The notes below the pieces were generated by a model. It was not told the origin of the DNA. It searched no databases and saw only the letters and a list, made by a program, of their open reading frames with translations. A program made the position numbers and the translations under genes. A stretch of DNA of 64,000 bases from Gossypium raimondii. Its lineage: Eukaryota; Streptophyta; Magnoliopsida; Malvales; Malvaceae. Positions 9,981-22,659 of the stretch are shown here, in pieces (position 1 is the first letter of the stretch; the number at the start of each line of letters is the position of its first letter). The stretch is from contig NC_068573.1 in the NCBI RefSeq assembly GCF_025698545.1, forward strand, positions 6,329,001 through 6,393,000, in the 5' to 3' direction.

Positions 9981-12705
9981 TGTAATATCCAATTTTCGCC
10001 CAGCCCATTAAGGCCAAATAAAACCAAATAAGTGTCCAATCCATTTACAAACTGTTAATCCATTGATAACCCAACTAAACCTAAAACCCAAAACGGCCCA
10101 AATTACATCAGCCCAGTAATACCAAACCTAAGCTAATGACCCAAAACCCAAATAACCCTAACCCAACACCAAACTGCCAAAACCCTAGCAGCATGCAACC
10201 TCCAGCGCCGCAGCCAAGATCCACACGACCCGCATCTCCGATCTTCACCTGCATAGCAAGAAGCAGCAAAAAAGGAAAGAAATCAAAGATTTCGAATCAG
10301 AAGCGATTTGTTTCTTTATTTTTATTTTATTATGGCTATATAAAAGCCATTGATACACTGTAATAAAGGCCGAATTCAGAAACCAATAAAAAAACAAATA
10401 CTTTTACAGCAAAAAGAGCAGAATATCAAAGAGCAAAGATCAATCAAGATGAAAAGGTTTTTTTTCGTTTTGTTATTTTCTTTCTTTTATTTTTTTGTTA
10501 TTAAAATAAAATAAAACAAAATAAAAGGTAAAAAAACTTATCTTTATTTGCTTCTGAAACGCTGTTGAGGCGGCCGAGGCTCGTCTCCGAGGATAGACGA
10601 CCAGATACCGAAGAGTTTCTCGAAGTTTGGGGCTTTTCCGGTCATATTTCAAAAGATTTGAACCCATATTTGGGGTTTAAAGGGATAGAAGGGCCAAGAA
10701 GGGAATTTTCCCCTTTTCTGACCACCGCATATGGCGGTGCTGGTGCTGGAGATCGGCAGCCGGCGCGGTGGCCGGTGACCGGCCAATGACTAGGCCTTAG
10801 GCCGGTGCCCAGAAGAGAGGGGAGAGGTTGAAAGCTTTTTTTAGGTTTTTTTTAAAAGAAACGGGAAAATGAAATTTTTTGAAGGTTGTTTGGCTTAAAT
10901 AGCCTAGTGAAACGGCGCCGTTTCACTTGGCCTCCCCAGGTGCCAAAACAGCGTCGTTTTGGGGAGACCGACCCGACTCCAACTCGACCCGGCCTAGGAT
11001 CCGCGTGTTTTTGAGCGGAGGGGTAAATTGCGCTTTTAGCCACTCCGCCTTTTAATATTTTTACAATTAAGTTTTTTATTTTTAAATTTTACCCTTTTAT
11101 TTATCTTAAAATTCAATTTGATCCAGATTGAACAACGCCGTTTTAGAGGAGAAGAGAAAATTTCCCTTCCAGCCCCTCTATGTAATTCGTGCGTTCAATT
11201 TAGTTCTTTAAACTTCATTTATTTACCGATTTTTCCCTTGATTTCCATTTCGAGTTTAATTTAGTCCTTTTTTTAATTAATTAATTCTAATAATGTAATC
11301 ACTATTTTTTATTTTTGTAACTTTTACATGTAATTATTTCTTTTTAAAATCTATATTTATATATATATATGTATATTTATTTTTATGTACATATTTTTTC
11401 AAACTAATATTTTTTCTTATATATATATATATATATATATATAGATATTTATTTTCGATAATGTATTAATTTATTTTTAAATCTCTCTCTATATATATAT
11501 ATTTTAAAAACAAATTATTCTTTTATATTTATAAACACGTATATATCCATGTTTTTTTTATTTTCGAAAATGCTTAAATACCTACTTATTTTAATATATA
11601 TTATAATTTATATGTATATATATTTTTCATACTTTTCTTTATTTTCACAAATGCATTATGTATTTTGTTTATATAAATTTTATAATCTGAATTTTATATA
11701 TAAATTCATATGTATTCTTCATAGTTTTAATGTATATGTCATGTACCTTTTATTTTTATATTTTTTGTTTATTTTTTATTTGTTTACTTATTTGTGTTTT
11801 CATTTATATTATTTTTTATCTTGCTCGTTTATTTAATACTTTGCATGTCATTGACTCTTTTTTTTCCTTATGTATATTTGTTTCGTTTATTTATTTGTTT
11901 ATATTATTTCTATGCCATTATTGTATTTATTATTGTTGTATTAGTTATTGTGACATTTATACATACAACATAACATTACATCATCTTTTTACTCGATTTT
12001 AAAAATATAACTTTTCAAAATAGGGATAATACTTGTATTTAGGATTTTCAAGAAAATTGAGCCCTAACGTATTGGCTTCCGATTTTTTTTGTAAAATCTA
12101 ACAATCGAGGATTGCTCTTTAATCAAAAAAAATAAAATTTACCATCGGGAATTCAATATGTTGTGTCCTAACGTATTGGATGTGACACGTTGATTTCTCG
12201 AGATAGAGATTTTTTTTAAAAAAATAAAGGAAATATTGAATGTTTGGAATTTTAAGAAATCGTGCCCTAACGTATTGGGCTGCAATTTCTTCATAAATTT
12301 TAGATATTTTCTTAAATTTTATTACACGAGTTTTTGGCTAACTCATCATGAAGAGAATAAAATGTTGTGCCCTAACGCATTGGGTGTGATATTTTTCCTT
12401 TTTGAAAATGAGAAGGTCTTAATAAATAATTTAATTTAATTAAGGATCACATTTTTTTTAACTCTCGACTTCAAAACATTAATTAATCAATTTGGTATCA
12501 ATTTTTGGGCGTTACGAAGGTGCTAATCCTTCCTCGTACGTAACTGACTCCCGAATCCGTTTTTCTAAAACTCGTAGACCAAAGCTATTTTTCAGGTGAT
12601 CCAATCACACCTTAATAAAAGATTGGTGGCGACTCCCAATTTTTGTTTTTTAAAAATCGACAACTGATTTTTGTTTTGTTTTCAAAAATAAAATTGGTTT
12701 CGAAA
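9981..12705 (+). repeat. 5' LTR of the Ogre-like element
   Basis: Begins TGTAATATCC and ends ...CGAAA three bases before the primer site. The 3' LTR ends CGACA, so the terminal CA has mutated here. At 2,725 bases it is more than twice as long as the 3' LTR because that copy lost the equivalent of about 10,836-12,290. The middle (11,280-12,000) is extremely AT-rich, with TA microsatellites. A recurring phrase 'cctaacg.attgg' occurs several times between 12,060 and 12,390. Confidence 0.9.
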
Positions 12706-12708
12706 GCT

Positions 12709-12726
12709 TGGCGACTCCGCTGGGGA
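12709..12726 (+). other. primer binding site, tRNA-Arg
   Basis: TGGCGACTCCGCTGGGGA is complementary to the 3' end (CCA included) of the plant tRNA-Arg whose acceptor 5' strand reads GACTCCG. It lies three bases after the LTR end, the normal position for minus-strand DNA priming. tRNA-Arg priming is typical of Ogre/Tat elements. Confidence 0.85.
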
Positions 12727-13312
12727 ACATTTTTTTTCCAAAAAAAAAGAAAGTCGAGCCACAAAGTTGATTGTTTTTGTCTTATGGTCGAGAAAGTATT
12801 TTTTAAAAAATTCATGATATCTTTTTGCATTCATGTATTTAAGTATCGTTTGCATTACGCATTACATGAGTTGAATGATTTTACCCTTTTAAGTGGGAGC
12901 GAGAAACTAGTCCTTCGTGAGGTTTTCACCTCCGTGCAGGGTAGTAGACCGCTTCGGGATACATCCGTGCCTATGTCTTCGTGAGATTTTCATCTCCGTG
13001 CAGCCATAGGGAAATGTATTCCCCTGAACTGAACTTGATCTATATGAGCCTATAATGGGTGATGATCAAGGAATTTGCTAGTTCGAGTACCTTTACCCTA
13101 GAAGTCGAACTTCATATAATGAAACTTAGAAATCCACCCTAGGTAGAACTGTACTGAACCCTAGTAGATATCCGATTAGGTGTTTTACTATTATATTTTA
13201 TGTTGTTATATGACACTGACTTTTTGTGTTTTATTTTGATTGCATGACATGGCATTTCATTTCATCATAAAAGGCGTCAGTTCATATTCAGTTGCTAGAT
13301 AGAAAGCTTATC

Positions 13313-15323
13313 ATGGAAAAAGGATTTCTTGATAAAGTAGAGGATAATGCAGCTATTCGAACTCGGTCTGAAACAACACATCAAGGAAAGGGTGATAGTT
13401 TGGCTGACGGGCATGTATCGGAATTATGGGACTTTACGCGCATCAGTGTAACTCAAAACAATTTGCAAGAATTGAAGGAAGTTTGGGGTCAGTGGAGTGA
13501 GGAGGTTAGACAGCTATTTTATAATAATTATGGGGATCTGCTTTATTTTCTTATGTAAAGGTAGACAAGCATTGTTTCAAGCTCTCGCCCAGTTCTGGAA
13601 TCCTGCTTACAGTTGCTTTACATTTGGGAAGGTCGATTTGGTGCCTACGATAGAGGAATATATGGCTTTACTCCGATGTTCAAAGTTTCAAGTGGACAGG
13701 GTCTACTCAAGAGCGGTAAATGTGCCAACCTTTTCAAAGAAGCTGATGAGTATAACAGGAATGAGTGAGCAGTGGGTTGCTGCACGGATTGAGGAAAAGG
13801 GGGATAGTAAATGCGTTCCTTGGAGAAGTTTGAAAGATGCAATTCTAACATACCCAGACGTGAGAAAGAGGTTAGATGTCTTTGCTTTAAGTATATACGG
13901 TTTGGTTGTCTTCCCCGAAGCCTTGGGGTATGTGGATGAAGCAGTCACCGATTTATTCGACCGACTTGATAAGAAGGTTATGCCGAATTCTACGATTTTG
14001 GCAGAAACCTTTAGGTCATTGAGTGCATGCCGAAAAACGGGTGAGGGTAGATTTATTGGATGTGCACAGCTTCTACTCGCATGGTTTCACAGTTACTTTT
14101 GGAAGGTGGATAAGGTTTCGTATCGGGTTTTCTCTTAAAGTTATTCACCACTAAAGGAAATAGCAGCTACGTCCAGGAGAGATGACATTTCAGAAAAGAA
14201 ATGGATGGTCATTCTTCAGAATCTTCAGGAGGAGAACGTTGAGTGGAGAGCCCCTTGGTTGTTACCAGATGAGATCTTGTATAGGTGCGGTAATTTCGAT
14301 TGGGTTCCACTGCTTGGAGTTTGGGGAGCTATTGGATATGCCCCATTATTGGTGCTAAGGCAATATAGGTTAAGGCAATTTATACCTGTGACCCAAGGGA
14401 TAGCTGATTGTGAATTTTCGTACAGAGATAATGGTTATAGAAAGAAAATTCAAGAGATGTCTACTGCGTGGAAACAGACTCACCGAATAAAGGGGTTAGC
14501 TGTGGGTCCGATGACAACTCCTAAGTATAATGGATGGTGGAGCAGGAGAATCAACGACAATATATGCAAGGTAAGTCAAGAAAGTCGCCAGTCAATAGAA
14601 GAGCATTTGCGAGTCATCCCTTCTAAGTTGAAAATCATAAGACAAGATTTTGAGAGAAAAAATGCAGATTTAGAAAAGAAGATAAAGCAAATGGAGGAAG
14701 AAAAGACGAAATTGAGATTGGATATAGACGTTCAGAAGTTTGAAACTGAGAAATTAAAGAAGTAGAAAAACAAGGCTGAGGAGGAGCTGGGTAGTTTGAA
14801 GACGGATTATAAAAAGTTGCGTCTGTCAATGAGAACTGTCGGGCTGGGAAAAACTTCAGAACTGTGGCGAGCAGAAATTCGAGAAGAAAAGGACAAAGCT
14901 GATAGATGGGAACAAAAATTCCAAGAGATGCAGAGGGGAAACGAGGCTTTAGAAAAGAGTTTGTCAGAAAGGCAAAAGGAAAAAGGCGAGTTAAAGGATA
15001 GGGTGATCGTGTTGGAAGGATATCTTCGTTAGTATCGAAATCGAAATCTCAGGATAGAGTTGAAAGCAAGCTTGAGCAAGATTGAAGAAATGAAGAAAAG
15101 AATCGAAGAGCTAGAAACGGCGCTGCAAAATTGTGAGATCCAGATCAAGTACTTGAAAGCAAATGAAAGTCGTAATAATGAACAGCTCCACTACTTTCAG
15201 AGTTAAGTTAGGAGCAGAGATCATCTTATGGAGGAAGCTGTGGTCCAGATTCGAGAAGTAGCTGATCATATACAGACTTTGGCAGTACAGACTGACATTC
15301 TGAGTGTGAAGTATGAAGTATGA
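13313..15323 (+). pseudogene. Ogre/Tat extra ORF1 with plant-mobile-domain-like (DUF7745-type) region
   Basis: The frame opens at 13,313. A shift near 13,550 moves it to the frame used from 13,560 to the end, which is interrupted by stops at 14,136, 14,763, 15,030, 15,204 and finally 15,321. The N-terminal part ('FWNPAYSCFTFGKVDLVPT', 'EEYMALLRC', 'GLVVFPEALGYVDEAV', later 'WVPLLGVWGAIGYAPLLVL') is the mobile-domain-like fold found as ORF1 in Tat elements. The C-terminal ~250 codons are Lys/Glu-rich heptads and predict a long coiled coil. Its function in the retroelement is unknown. It lies upstream of gag on the same strand. Confidence 0.75.
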
Positions 15324-15569
15324 ATTAGAATCGGATCAGGGGCAAGAATTAGTTTTGTTACTTAGAAAGATTAGAGTTCTGGGTACTAGGGCAAAGTCTT
15401 ATTTGTAATGCATTTTATGTAAAGGAATTTAATTTCTAGTAAAATTTTCTTAAATGGAATTGAATCAAAATTGACGTCTTTTTGCATTCATTTCATGCAT
15501 TGCATTGCTTAATATGCATTAAAAATTTATCAAAAGATTCTAATTAATTTAAATCACTCCTCAATTAAT

Positions 15570-17953
15570 TTGGAAACCAATCAACCTACCAAACACCGCT
15601 ACGGTATTCGTTCGAAAACTAAAGACATGGATCAAAAGCTAGAACAGTTCCAGAAGGAAATGCAAGATCAGCTTCAACAACAAATGAATGAGCAGCTTGA
15701 GAAGGTTCAACAAAAAATGATGGATAAAATGATAGAATCTCAGGGGAGTATGATGGCTAAGTTGACTCAGTTGTTGACTGGAGGAGTTGATAAAGGGAAG
15801 GACTCTGTACTCAATATTGAAGAAGGAGATAGTGAGGGACCTGTTTATCCCACAGACCTTACCCCTCAGCAAATGGAGGTATATCCGCACAAATCCTCCA
15901 TCACCATCAAGCCTCAGCAGTCTCAGGACGGTGCTGTAACACCAATGAACTTTCAAGCTAGATCAGGCTCTAACCTCGGAGACAGCCTTGCTAATCCCGC
16001 TATCGCTGACTTCGACGAAACAATTGAGAAAATGAAGGATGAATTGCCAAAACAGCTTGAAGAAAAGTATAAATGGTTGGAGGAAAAACTTAGAGTGATA
16101 GAAAGTACTGAGAGTTACCATGGAATTGACGCTAGAGAATTAAGCTTGGTTTCGGGTTTAGTACTCCCTCACAAATTCAAAATGTCAAAGTTTGAGAAGT
16201 ACAACGGAACTAGTAGCCCCGAAGCCCATATTACTATGTTCTGCAGAAGGATAATTGGGTATGTTAATAACGACCAGTTGCTAATACATTGCTTCTAGGA
16301 GAGCCTGCATCCAAGTGGTACAATCAATTGAGCCGTACCCAGATTAATTCATAGAGAGATCTAGCACATGCATTCATAAATCAGTATAATCACGTAACTG
16401 ACATGGTACCTAATAGAATCACTCTACAGAACATGGAAAAGAAGTCTGGTGAAAGTTTTAGGCAATACACACAAAGATGGAGGGAGGTTGCCGTCCAAGT
16501 TCAGCCATCTCTTCTAGAAAGAGAGATGACGATGCTTTTCGTTAACACATTGAAGGCCCCATTTATTACACATATGTTAGGAAGTGCTACTAAAAGCTTT
16601 TCCGACATAATTATGAATGGTGAAATGATAGAAAATGCTATCAAAAGCGAGAAAATAGATGCTAGAGAAAGTAACAGAAGGTCGGCCTCGAAGAAGAAAG
16701 AGAATGAGGTCAACAACACAAGCTCATATTCAAAGACAATTACGGTGAATCAACTTGGAAAAATGGCTGTTAACCAGCAAGGATCATCAAAACAGGGATC
16801 TGACACAAGACAAAATTTGGAAAAGCTTCAATTTATGCCAATTCCAATGTCGTATAAGGAGCTATATCAGAATCTATTCAATGCACACGTGGTTTCCCCT
16901 TACCACTTGAAACCTCTGCAGCCTCCATACCCCAAGTGGTACGATGCAAACGCACAATGCGACTATCACGCGGGAATTGTGGAGTATTCTATAGAACATT
17001 GTACGGCGTTCAAGAAGCTGGTAGAAAGACTCATAAGCATGAGCGTTGTTAAATTGGATGATTCGCCCAGTACAGAGAATCTGTTACCTAATCATAATGA
17101 AAATAGAGTGAACATGATAGGAGGGAACACGGGTAGAAAAATCAAGGAAAATATTACAGAAGTGAAGATTCCTTTGAGATGGATCTGGAAGAAGATGATA
17201 GAAAGAGGGTTGTTTGTTTTGGATTCAGAGAGAAGCTTTGAAATGGTGGAAAACTACTGTGAGTTCCATCATGAGGAAAGACATGAAATTCAAGAATGCA
17301 TAGAATTCAGAGCCTTGGTTCAAGGCCTGATGGATAACAAGGAAATAGAGTTTTATGAAGAAGTTAAGGAGGAGGAGAGTATCTGCACATCTGAATCCAC
17401 GAAGGTTCCAAGAGTAGCGCAGCCTATGGTCATCATTTCGCGACCAAAGAATGATGATGTGAGAATGCCAGTAATGCCAAGAATCATAATAAAGAAACCT
17501 GCAGCCTTTTCTTGCCAAGATAGTAGGAAGGTTCCGTGGAACTATGAGTGCAATACAACTGTCCCTGGAAAGGAAACTACAAAGGACCAGGGTGTGAGTG
17601 CCAATCTAGAACCTGTGAAAAGGGCCGTAATAGTAGAACAAAAAGGGAAAATAGTCGAGCCTGTGCTATCTATCAATAAGCCGGTGAAGGAGGAAGAAGC
17701 TGTGGAATTCCTCAAATTTTTGAAGCTTAGTAAGTATAATGTCGTCGAGCAGTTGCATAAACAACTGGCTCGTATATCTGTACTAGCCTTACTCTTGAAC
17801 TCAGAAGTACATCGAAATGCATTGATGAAGATGCTAAACGAGACCTATGTGGCCAATGATATTTCTGTCAGCAAATTAGATCGGTTGGTCAATAATATCA
17901 GTGCTGATAATTTCATATTCTTTAATGATGATGAAATACCTCCTGGGGTATAG
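15570..17953 (+). pseudogene. Ogre-like gag
   Basis: Frame 15,570-16,298 (first ATG 15,627) has a Gln/Met-rich coiled N-terminus ('QDQLQQQMNEQLEKVQQKM'). The retrotransposon gag capsid region follows ('KFEKYNGTSSPEAHITMFCR'). A TAG at 16,296 and another at 16,352 interrupt it, and a frame change leads to 16,403-17,953 ('GESFRQYTQRWREVAVQVQP', then 'YDANAQCDYHAGIVEYSIEH' zinc-binding-like and 'YCEFHHEERHEIQEC'). Both stops replace residues that are Gln and Trp in the family, to my recollection. Gag would form the particle shell. Confidence 0.8.
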
Positions 17954-17954
17954 G

Positions 17955-18947
17955 ATCTACTAAGGCTTTGCATATCACTACACGATGCAAGGGGCATATT
18001 TTTCCAATAGTGTTGATTGACAATAGATCAGCTTTGAACGTGTTGCCATTATTCACACTTAACAGGCTTCCCATAGACAGTTCGCACATGAAAACATGCC
18101 AAAATATAGTGAGGGCGTTTGACGGTACAGAAAGAAAGGTCATGGGAAGAATTGAGATACCCCTACTGATTGACCCAACAGTTTATGAGGTAGATTTTAT
18201 TGTGATGGATATCAAACCTTCCTACAATTATTTATTAGGAAGACCATGTATACATTCGGCGGAGGCAGTACCGTCATCATTACATCAGAAGCTAAAGTTA
18301 GTGTCAGAAGGTCGGCTAGTGACAATAAACGCCGAAGAGGATATTATAGCAGCTGTATCCGATGAGATGCCGTACGTAGAGACTAATGACGAGTCAATGG
18401 AATGCTCATTTCGATCTTTGGAGTTTGTAAATGCAACATTTGTTCATGAATGGAGCAAAATTTTGGTGCCTAAATTATCCAAAACTACAGAGATGGGTTT
18501 GCAGTTGTTGGTAGGAAAAAAAGTTTTACCCGAAAAAGGGCTAGGGAGACATCTTCAAGGGAGGACTGAGGTTCCAGTGCTAAAAGAAAAGTAAGATCAC
18601 TTTGGCTTAGGATACAAGCCAGACAGATGACAGAGAAAGAATGAGTTAGAAAAAAGGCAGAAAAGTAGAAGGGCGCGTCTAAGTGGGGAGGAAACTAAAT
18701 GGGAGCCAATAATAATTCCCCACGTATCCAAAACTTTCGTATCTGGAGGGGTTATTCATTCTGAGAGAAAGATACCGGTTGAGGAAAGCATCGAAGAGAC
18801 GTTGGGAAACATGCATATCAACGCCATAAGTGATGACGCAAATAAAGAAGGAAGTTTATTAGATATTCATCCTTATGAGCCTGGGAGTGTTCTAGACAAT
18901 TGGACTGCGGAAGAAATACCTAAAGTCTTTAGAACTGTCTCAGAGTA
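17955..18947 (+). pseudogene. Ogre-like protease and G-patch-like linker
   Basis: After a frame change at about 17,952 the retropepsin region reads 'FPIVLIDNRSALNVLPL'. The catalytic D-S/T-G triplet appears as D-N-R, so the normally invariant Gly is replaced. The flap-side strand 'PSYNYLLGRPCIH' is intact. The segment 'LPEKGLGRHLQGRTEV...' before the stop at 18,592 resembles the G-patch found in Tat pol proteins. The same frame continues with a further stop near 18,630 and ends at 18,945. Likely inactive. Confidence 0.7.
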
Positions 18948-19189
18948 ATATTCAGAACAAACTTGTTGTTTTAGCCTAGAAATAATAAGAACTCTTTTGT
19001 AAAAAAGGCTTATGTTTAAATATCATTATTTCAATAAAATACATCTTTTCAATTCTTTCGAGTAAATATTCTTTTATTCTTTCCATACAAGTAAATACAT
19101 TCTTTCATTTATAATCATATTGAACAATTAATTGTACATAAATTCATACATTCTTTTGTAACCATAGTAGATCCCTGTATATCAACGAC
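18948..19189. other. AT-rich gap between protease and RT
   Basis: Non-coding stretch with no intact frame between the end of the protease region and the start of the RT frame. It could be the remnant of an Ogre-type intron or linker. I cannot identify splice sites with confidence. Confidence 0.3.
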
Positions 19190-20848
19190 GTGAATGACGC
19201 CGCTACGAACTCGGAGTGTCCTTTTGAACGAAACATGTGTTTAGAGGGATCACACGACTTTGAAGGTGATGAAGATTGTGATTTATCTTTGGACTTGTTG
19301 AGGATGGTAGAACAAGAAGAAAAACAAATCCTACCTCACAAAGAATTAGTAGAAATTGTGAGCTTGGAAGAAGGAAAATAGGTGAAAACTGGAACTGAGA
19401 TTGCCGTAAAGATAAGACGAGACTTCATTGAATTACTCCAAGAATTCAAAGATGTTTTTGCATGGTCATACCAGGATATGCCCGGATTGAGTACTGACAT
19501 TGTAGTACATCGCCTACCTATAAGAGAGGATTGTAAGCCAAATCAGCAGAAACTAAGAAGAATGAGGCCTGATATTGTGCTTAAAATAAAAGAGGAAGTC
19601 AAGAAACAGTTTGATGTGGGGTTTTTACAGGAGGTCAAATATTCTGAATGGGTAGCCAACATCGTTCCAGTTCCTAAAAAAGATGGAAAAGTGCGAATGT
19701 GCGTGGATTACGGATATTTGAACAAAGCGAGCCCAAAAGACAATTTCCCATTACCGCATATCGATACTTTGGTTGACAATATGGCGGGATATTCATTGTT
19801 TTCCTTCATGGATGGTTTCTCAGGGTACAATCAGATAAAGATTCACCCTGAAGATATGGGAAAGACTACATTCATTACTTTGTGGGGAACATTTTGCTAC
19901 AAAGTAATGCCATTCGGACTAAAGAATGCGGCAGCAACATATCAGAGAGCCATGGTAGCCTTGTTCCACGACATGATGCATAAAAAGGTTGAGGCTTATG
20001 TTGATGATATGATTGCCAAATCCAGAACAGAGGATAAACATGTGCAGGTCCTAAGAAAATTGTTCTTAAGACTAAGAAAGTTTCAGCTCAAACTCAATCC
20101 AACAAAATGTACTTTTAGAGCCAGGTCAGGAAAGCTGTTGGGCTTCGTAGTCAGTGTGAAAGGAATCGAGATTGACCCAGACAAGGTTAAGGCAATACGG
20201 GATTTACTGCCACCACATACTCAGAAAGAAGTTCGAGGTTTCTTAGGAAGACTGAATTATATTGCTCGGTTCATTTCATAGTTGACCGAGAAATGTGACC
20301 CCATATTTCGTCTTTTGAAAAAACATAATCCAGGGGTTTGGAATGAAGAATTCCAGAAAGCTTTTGAGAAGATAAAGCAATACTTATCCAATACTCCGGT
20401 GCTGTCACCACCTAGCCCAAATAGACCCTTGATTTTGTATTTAACGATGTTCGACAATTCCATGGGATGTGTGTTAGGTCAACATGATGCGACTGGAAAG
20501 AAGGAAAAGGCGATATACTATCTCAGTAAGAAGTTCACTGATTGTGAAATGAGATATTCGCCTATCGAAAAATTATGTTGCGCCTTGATTTGGACGACCA
20601 AGAGGTGGAGGCAATACTTACTCTATCATATGACTTGGCTAATTTCAAAATTAGACCCTTTAAAGTATATGATGGAGTCAACGGCATTGAATGGGGGAAT
20701 GGCTAGATGGCAAATCTTGCTCTCTGAGTTCGATATAGTATATGTAAGTCAGAAGGCCATCAAGGGGAGTGCGATAGCAGATTTCTTGGCTAGCAGAGCT
20801 TTAGAAGATTATGAGCTCTGGACTTTGATTTCTCGAATGAAGATTTGA
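19190..20848 (+). pseudogene. Ogre-like reverse transcriptase and first RNase H
   Basis: One frame is interrupted by TAG at 19,379 and 20,279. RT motifs are present in order: 'NIVPVPKKDGKVRMCVDY', 'NFPLPHIDTLVDNMAG', 'FSFMDGFSGYNQIKI', 'VMPFGLKNAAATYQR' and the catalytic 'EAYVDDMI' (about 20,000). The RNase H part follows the second stop: 'LILYLTMFDNSMGCVLGQHD', 'YYLSKKFTDCEMRYSPIEK', 'RWRQYLLYH'. The stop at 20,279 falls where relatives have Gln ('FIS-LTEKC'). Converts RNA to DNA in the particle when intact; here it is broken. Confidence 0.9.
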
Positions 20849-21210
20849 TGTATGTGGCAAATGCTGAAGACAATCCCCAAGAAAATTATTCTTGGAGATT
20901 AAATTTTGACCGAGCATCGAATGCGTTAGGCAATGGGATTGGGGCAATCTTGGTATCTCCAAATGCTGAGTACGAAGCTTGCATCATGGGTATCCGGGTA
21001 GCCATAGAGTGAAAAATTAAAACACTAGAAGTATACGGAGACTCAGCATTGGTAATATACCAACTAAGAGGGGAATGGGAGACAAAAGACCCTAAGTTGA
21101 TCCGTTACCGGAGATTTGTTCTGGAATTGATCGAAGAATTTGACAACATTACATTCTGTTATCTCCCACGGGAAGAAAATCAGATGGCTGATGCTCTTCC
21201 ACTTTAGCCT
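20849..21210 (+). pseudogene. second (archaeal-type) RNase H of the Ogre-like element
   Basis: After the first RNase H and a frame break comes 'WRLNFDRASNALGNGIGAIL', 'AEYEACIMGIRVAIE', a TGA at 21,010-21,012, then 'VYGDSALVIYQLRGEWET' and 'YLPREENQMADAL'. A dual RNase H is a hallmark of the Tat lineage. About 20 residues between 'LVSPN' and 'AEYEAC' seem deleted relative to the family. The Gly of the usual 'FDGASN' is Arg. Confidence 0.75.
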
Positions 21211-21212
21211 CC

Positions 21213-22501
21213 ATGATTAAAGTGAACAGATTAGAGGACATGAAGCCCATTCAAATTAGTATTTATGAGATCCCGGCCCACTGCTACAGTATTAAAGAAG
21301 TGGAGAATGATGATCGTCCCTGGTACCAAGATATATTGCTATATGTGAAGAATCACAAATATCCTGATCAGGCAACGGAGAATGATAAGAGGACATTGAG
21401 GAGATTAGCTATTGACTATGTCCTAGATGGAGAGATTCTATACAAAAAGGGAAAGGATCGAGTACTGTTGAGATGCGTGAATGCTGTGGAGGCTAAGGAA
21501 ATTTTAGAAGAAGTCCATGAGGGTATTTGTGGAACACACGCCAATGGATTCACCATGGCTAGACAGATAATGAGATTCGGATATTACTGGTCTGCCATGG
21601 AAGGAGATTGCATCAATTATGCCAAGAAGTGCCATAAATGCCAAATTTACGGAGATAAAATGCACGCGCCTCCCTCACCTCTTCATGTTATGACTTCTCC
21701 ATGGCATTTCTCCATGTGAGGAATGGATGTCATTGGGCCAATATCGCCAAAAGCTTCTAACAGACATCGTTTCATTTTTGTGGTTATTGACTACTTCACT
21801 AAATGGGTAGAAGCAACCTCATATGCTAATGTCACGAAGTCAGCAGTCAGTAAGTTTTTGAATAACTGCACAATAGCGGAAGTCTGCAGTCAGTTCAACA
21901 TTAGACATCATAATTCATCACCGTATCGCCCAAAAATGAATGGTGCAGTGGAGGCGGCCAACAAAAATATCAAGAAAATTGTGGCAAAAATGGCTGAAAC
22001 TTACAAAGATTGGCATGAGAAGTTACCATTCGCTCTTCTTGCTTACCGAACATCTGTCAGGACTTCTACTGGGGCAACACATTTTTCTTTGGTTTATGGA
22101 ATGGAGGCAATTTTACCCATTAAAGTTGAAATTCCTTCTCTCCGGGTATTGGCTGAGCTAAAGTTGGATGAGGCTGAATGATCCAATCTTGGTATGATCA
22201 GTTAAATCTGATAGAAGAAAAAGGACTAAAAGCTATTCGTCACGGTCAAATGTACTAGAAACGAATGATGAGAGCATATAACAAAAAGGTCTGTCCTAGA
22301 GAATTTCATGAAGGAAACTTGGTGCTGAAGAAAATCCTCCCTTTACAAAAGGATTTCAGAGGGAAACGGATGCCAAACTGGGAAGGACCTTATGTTGTAA
22401 AAAAGTCTTTTTCTAGAGGTGCTTTGATTTTGAGTGAAATGGATGGTAACAACTTACTGAATCCTGTAAATTCGGATTTAGTCAAGAAATATTTCACTTG
22501 A
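21213..22501 (+). pseudogene. Ogre-like integrase, core deleted
   Basis: The HHCC zinc finger is present: 'EVHEGICGTHANG' and 'CHKCQIYGD'. A TGA at 21,717 replaces an expected Trp. The core starts 'GMDVIGPISPKASNRHRF' with the first catalytic Asp. It then jumps from 'KSAVSKFLNN' to 'EVCSQFNIRHHNSSPYRPK', skipping the segment that holds the second catalytic Asp. The Glu region 'NGAVEAANKN' remains. A one-base loss near 22,178 shifts the frame before the C-terminal domain (22,265-22,501). Strand transfer would be impossible. Confidence 0.85.
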
Positions 22502-22515
22502 AGAAAAAGGAGGAG

Positions 22516-22647
22516 TCAAAGTGAAAACCCGCAAAGGGCGCTTTGATTCCAAAAAAAAAAGATAAGGAGAGGCCAAGGTGAAAACCCGGAAAGGGCACCT
22601 TGAGACCAAAGGGGACTTGAGTTGAAAACCCGAAAAGGACAGCTCAA
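22516..22647 (+). repeat. three tandem stem-loops with covarying stems
   Basis: The hairpins lie at 22,516-22,546, 22,574-22,602 and 22,617-22,647. Their loops share a near-identical core (AAAACCCG.AAAGG, with an inner CCC/GGG pair in the first two), but their outer stems differ in sequence and stay complementary: TCAAAGTG/CGCTTTGA, CAAGGTG/CACCTTG, TTGAGTTG/CAGCTCAA. They sit just after the integrase stop. They look like an RNA structure of the retroelement genome. Confidence 0.75.
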
Positions 22648-22659
22648 ACACTGTCAGAT

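Noticed and set aside
11549..12002. Overlapping ORFs of about 90 codons rich in Phe, Tyr and Leu
   Set aside because: They are a by-product of the AT-rich LTR interior, with no domains and in a non-coding region.
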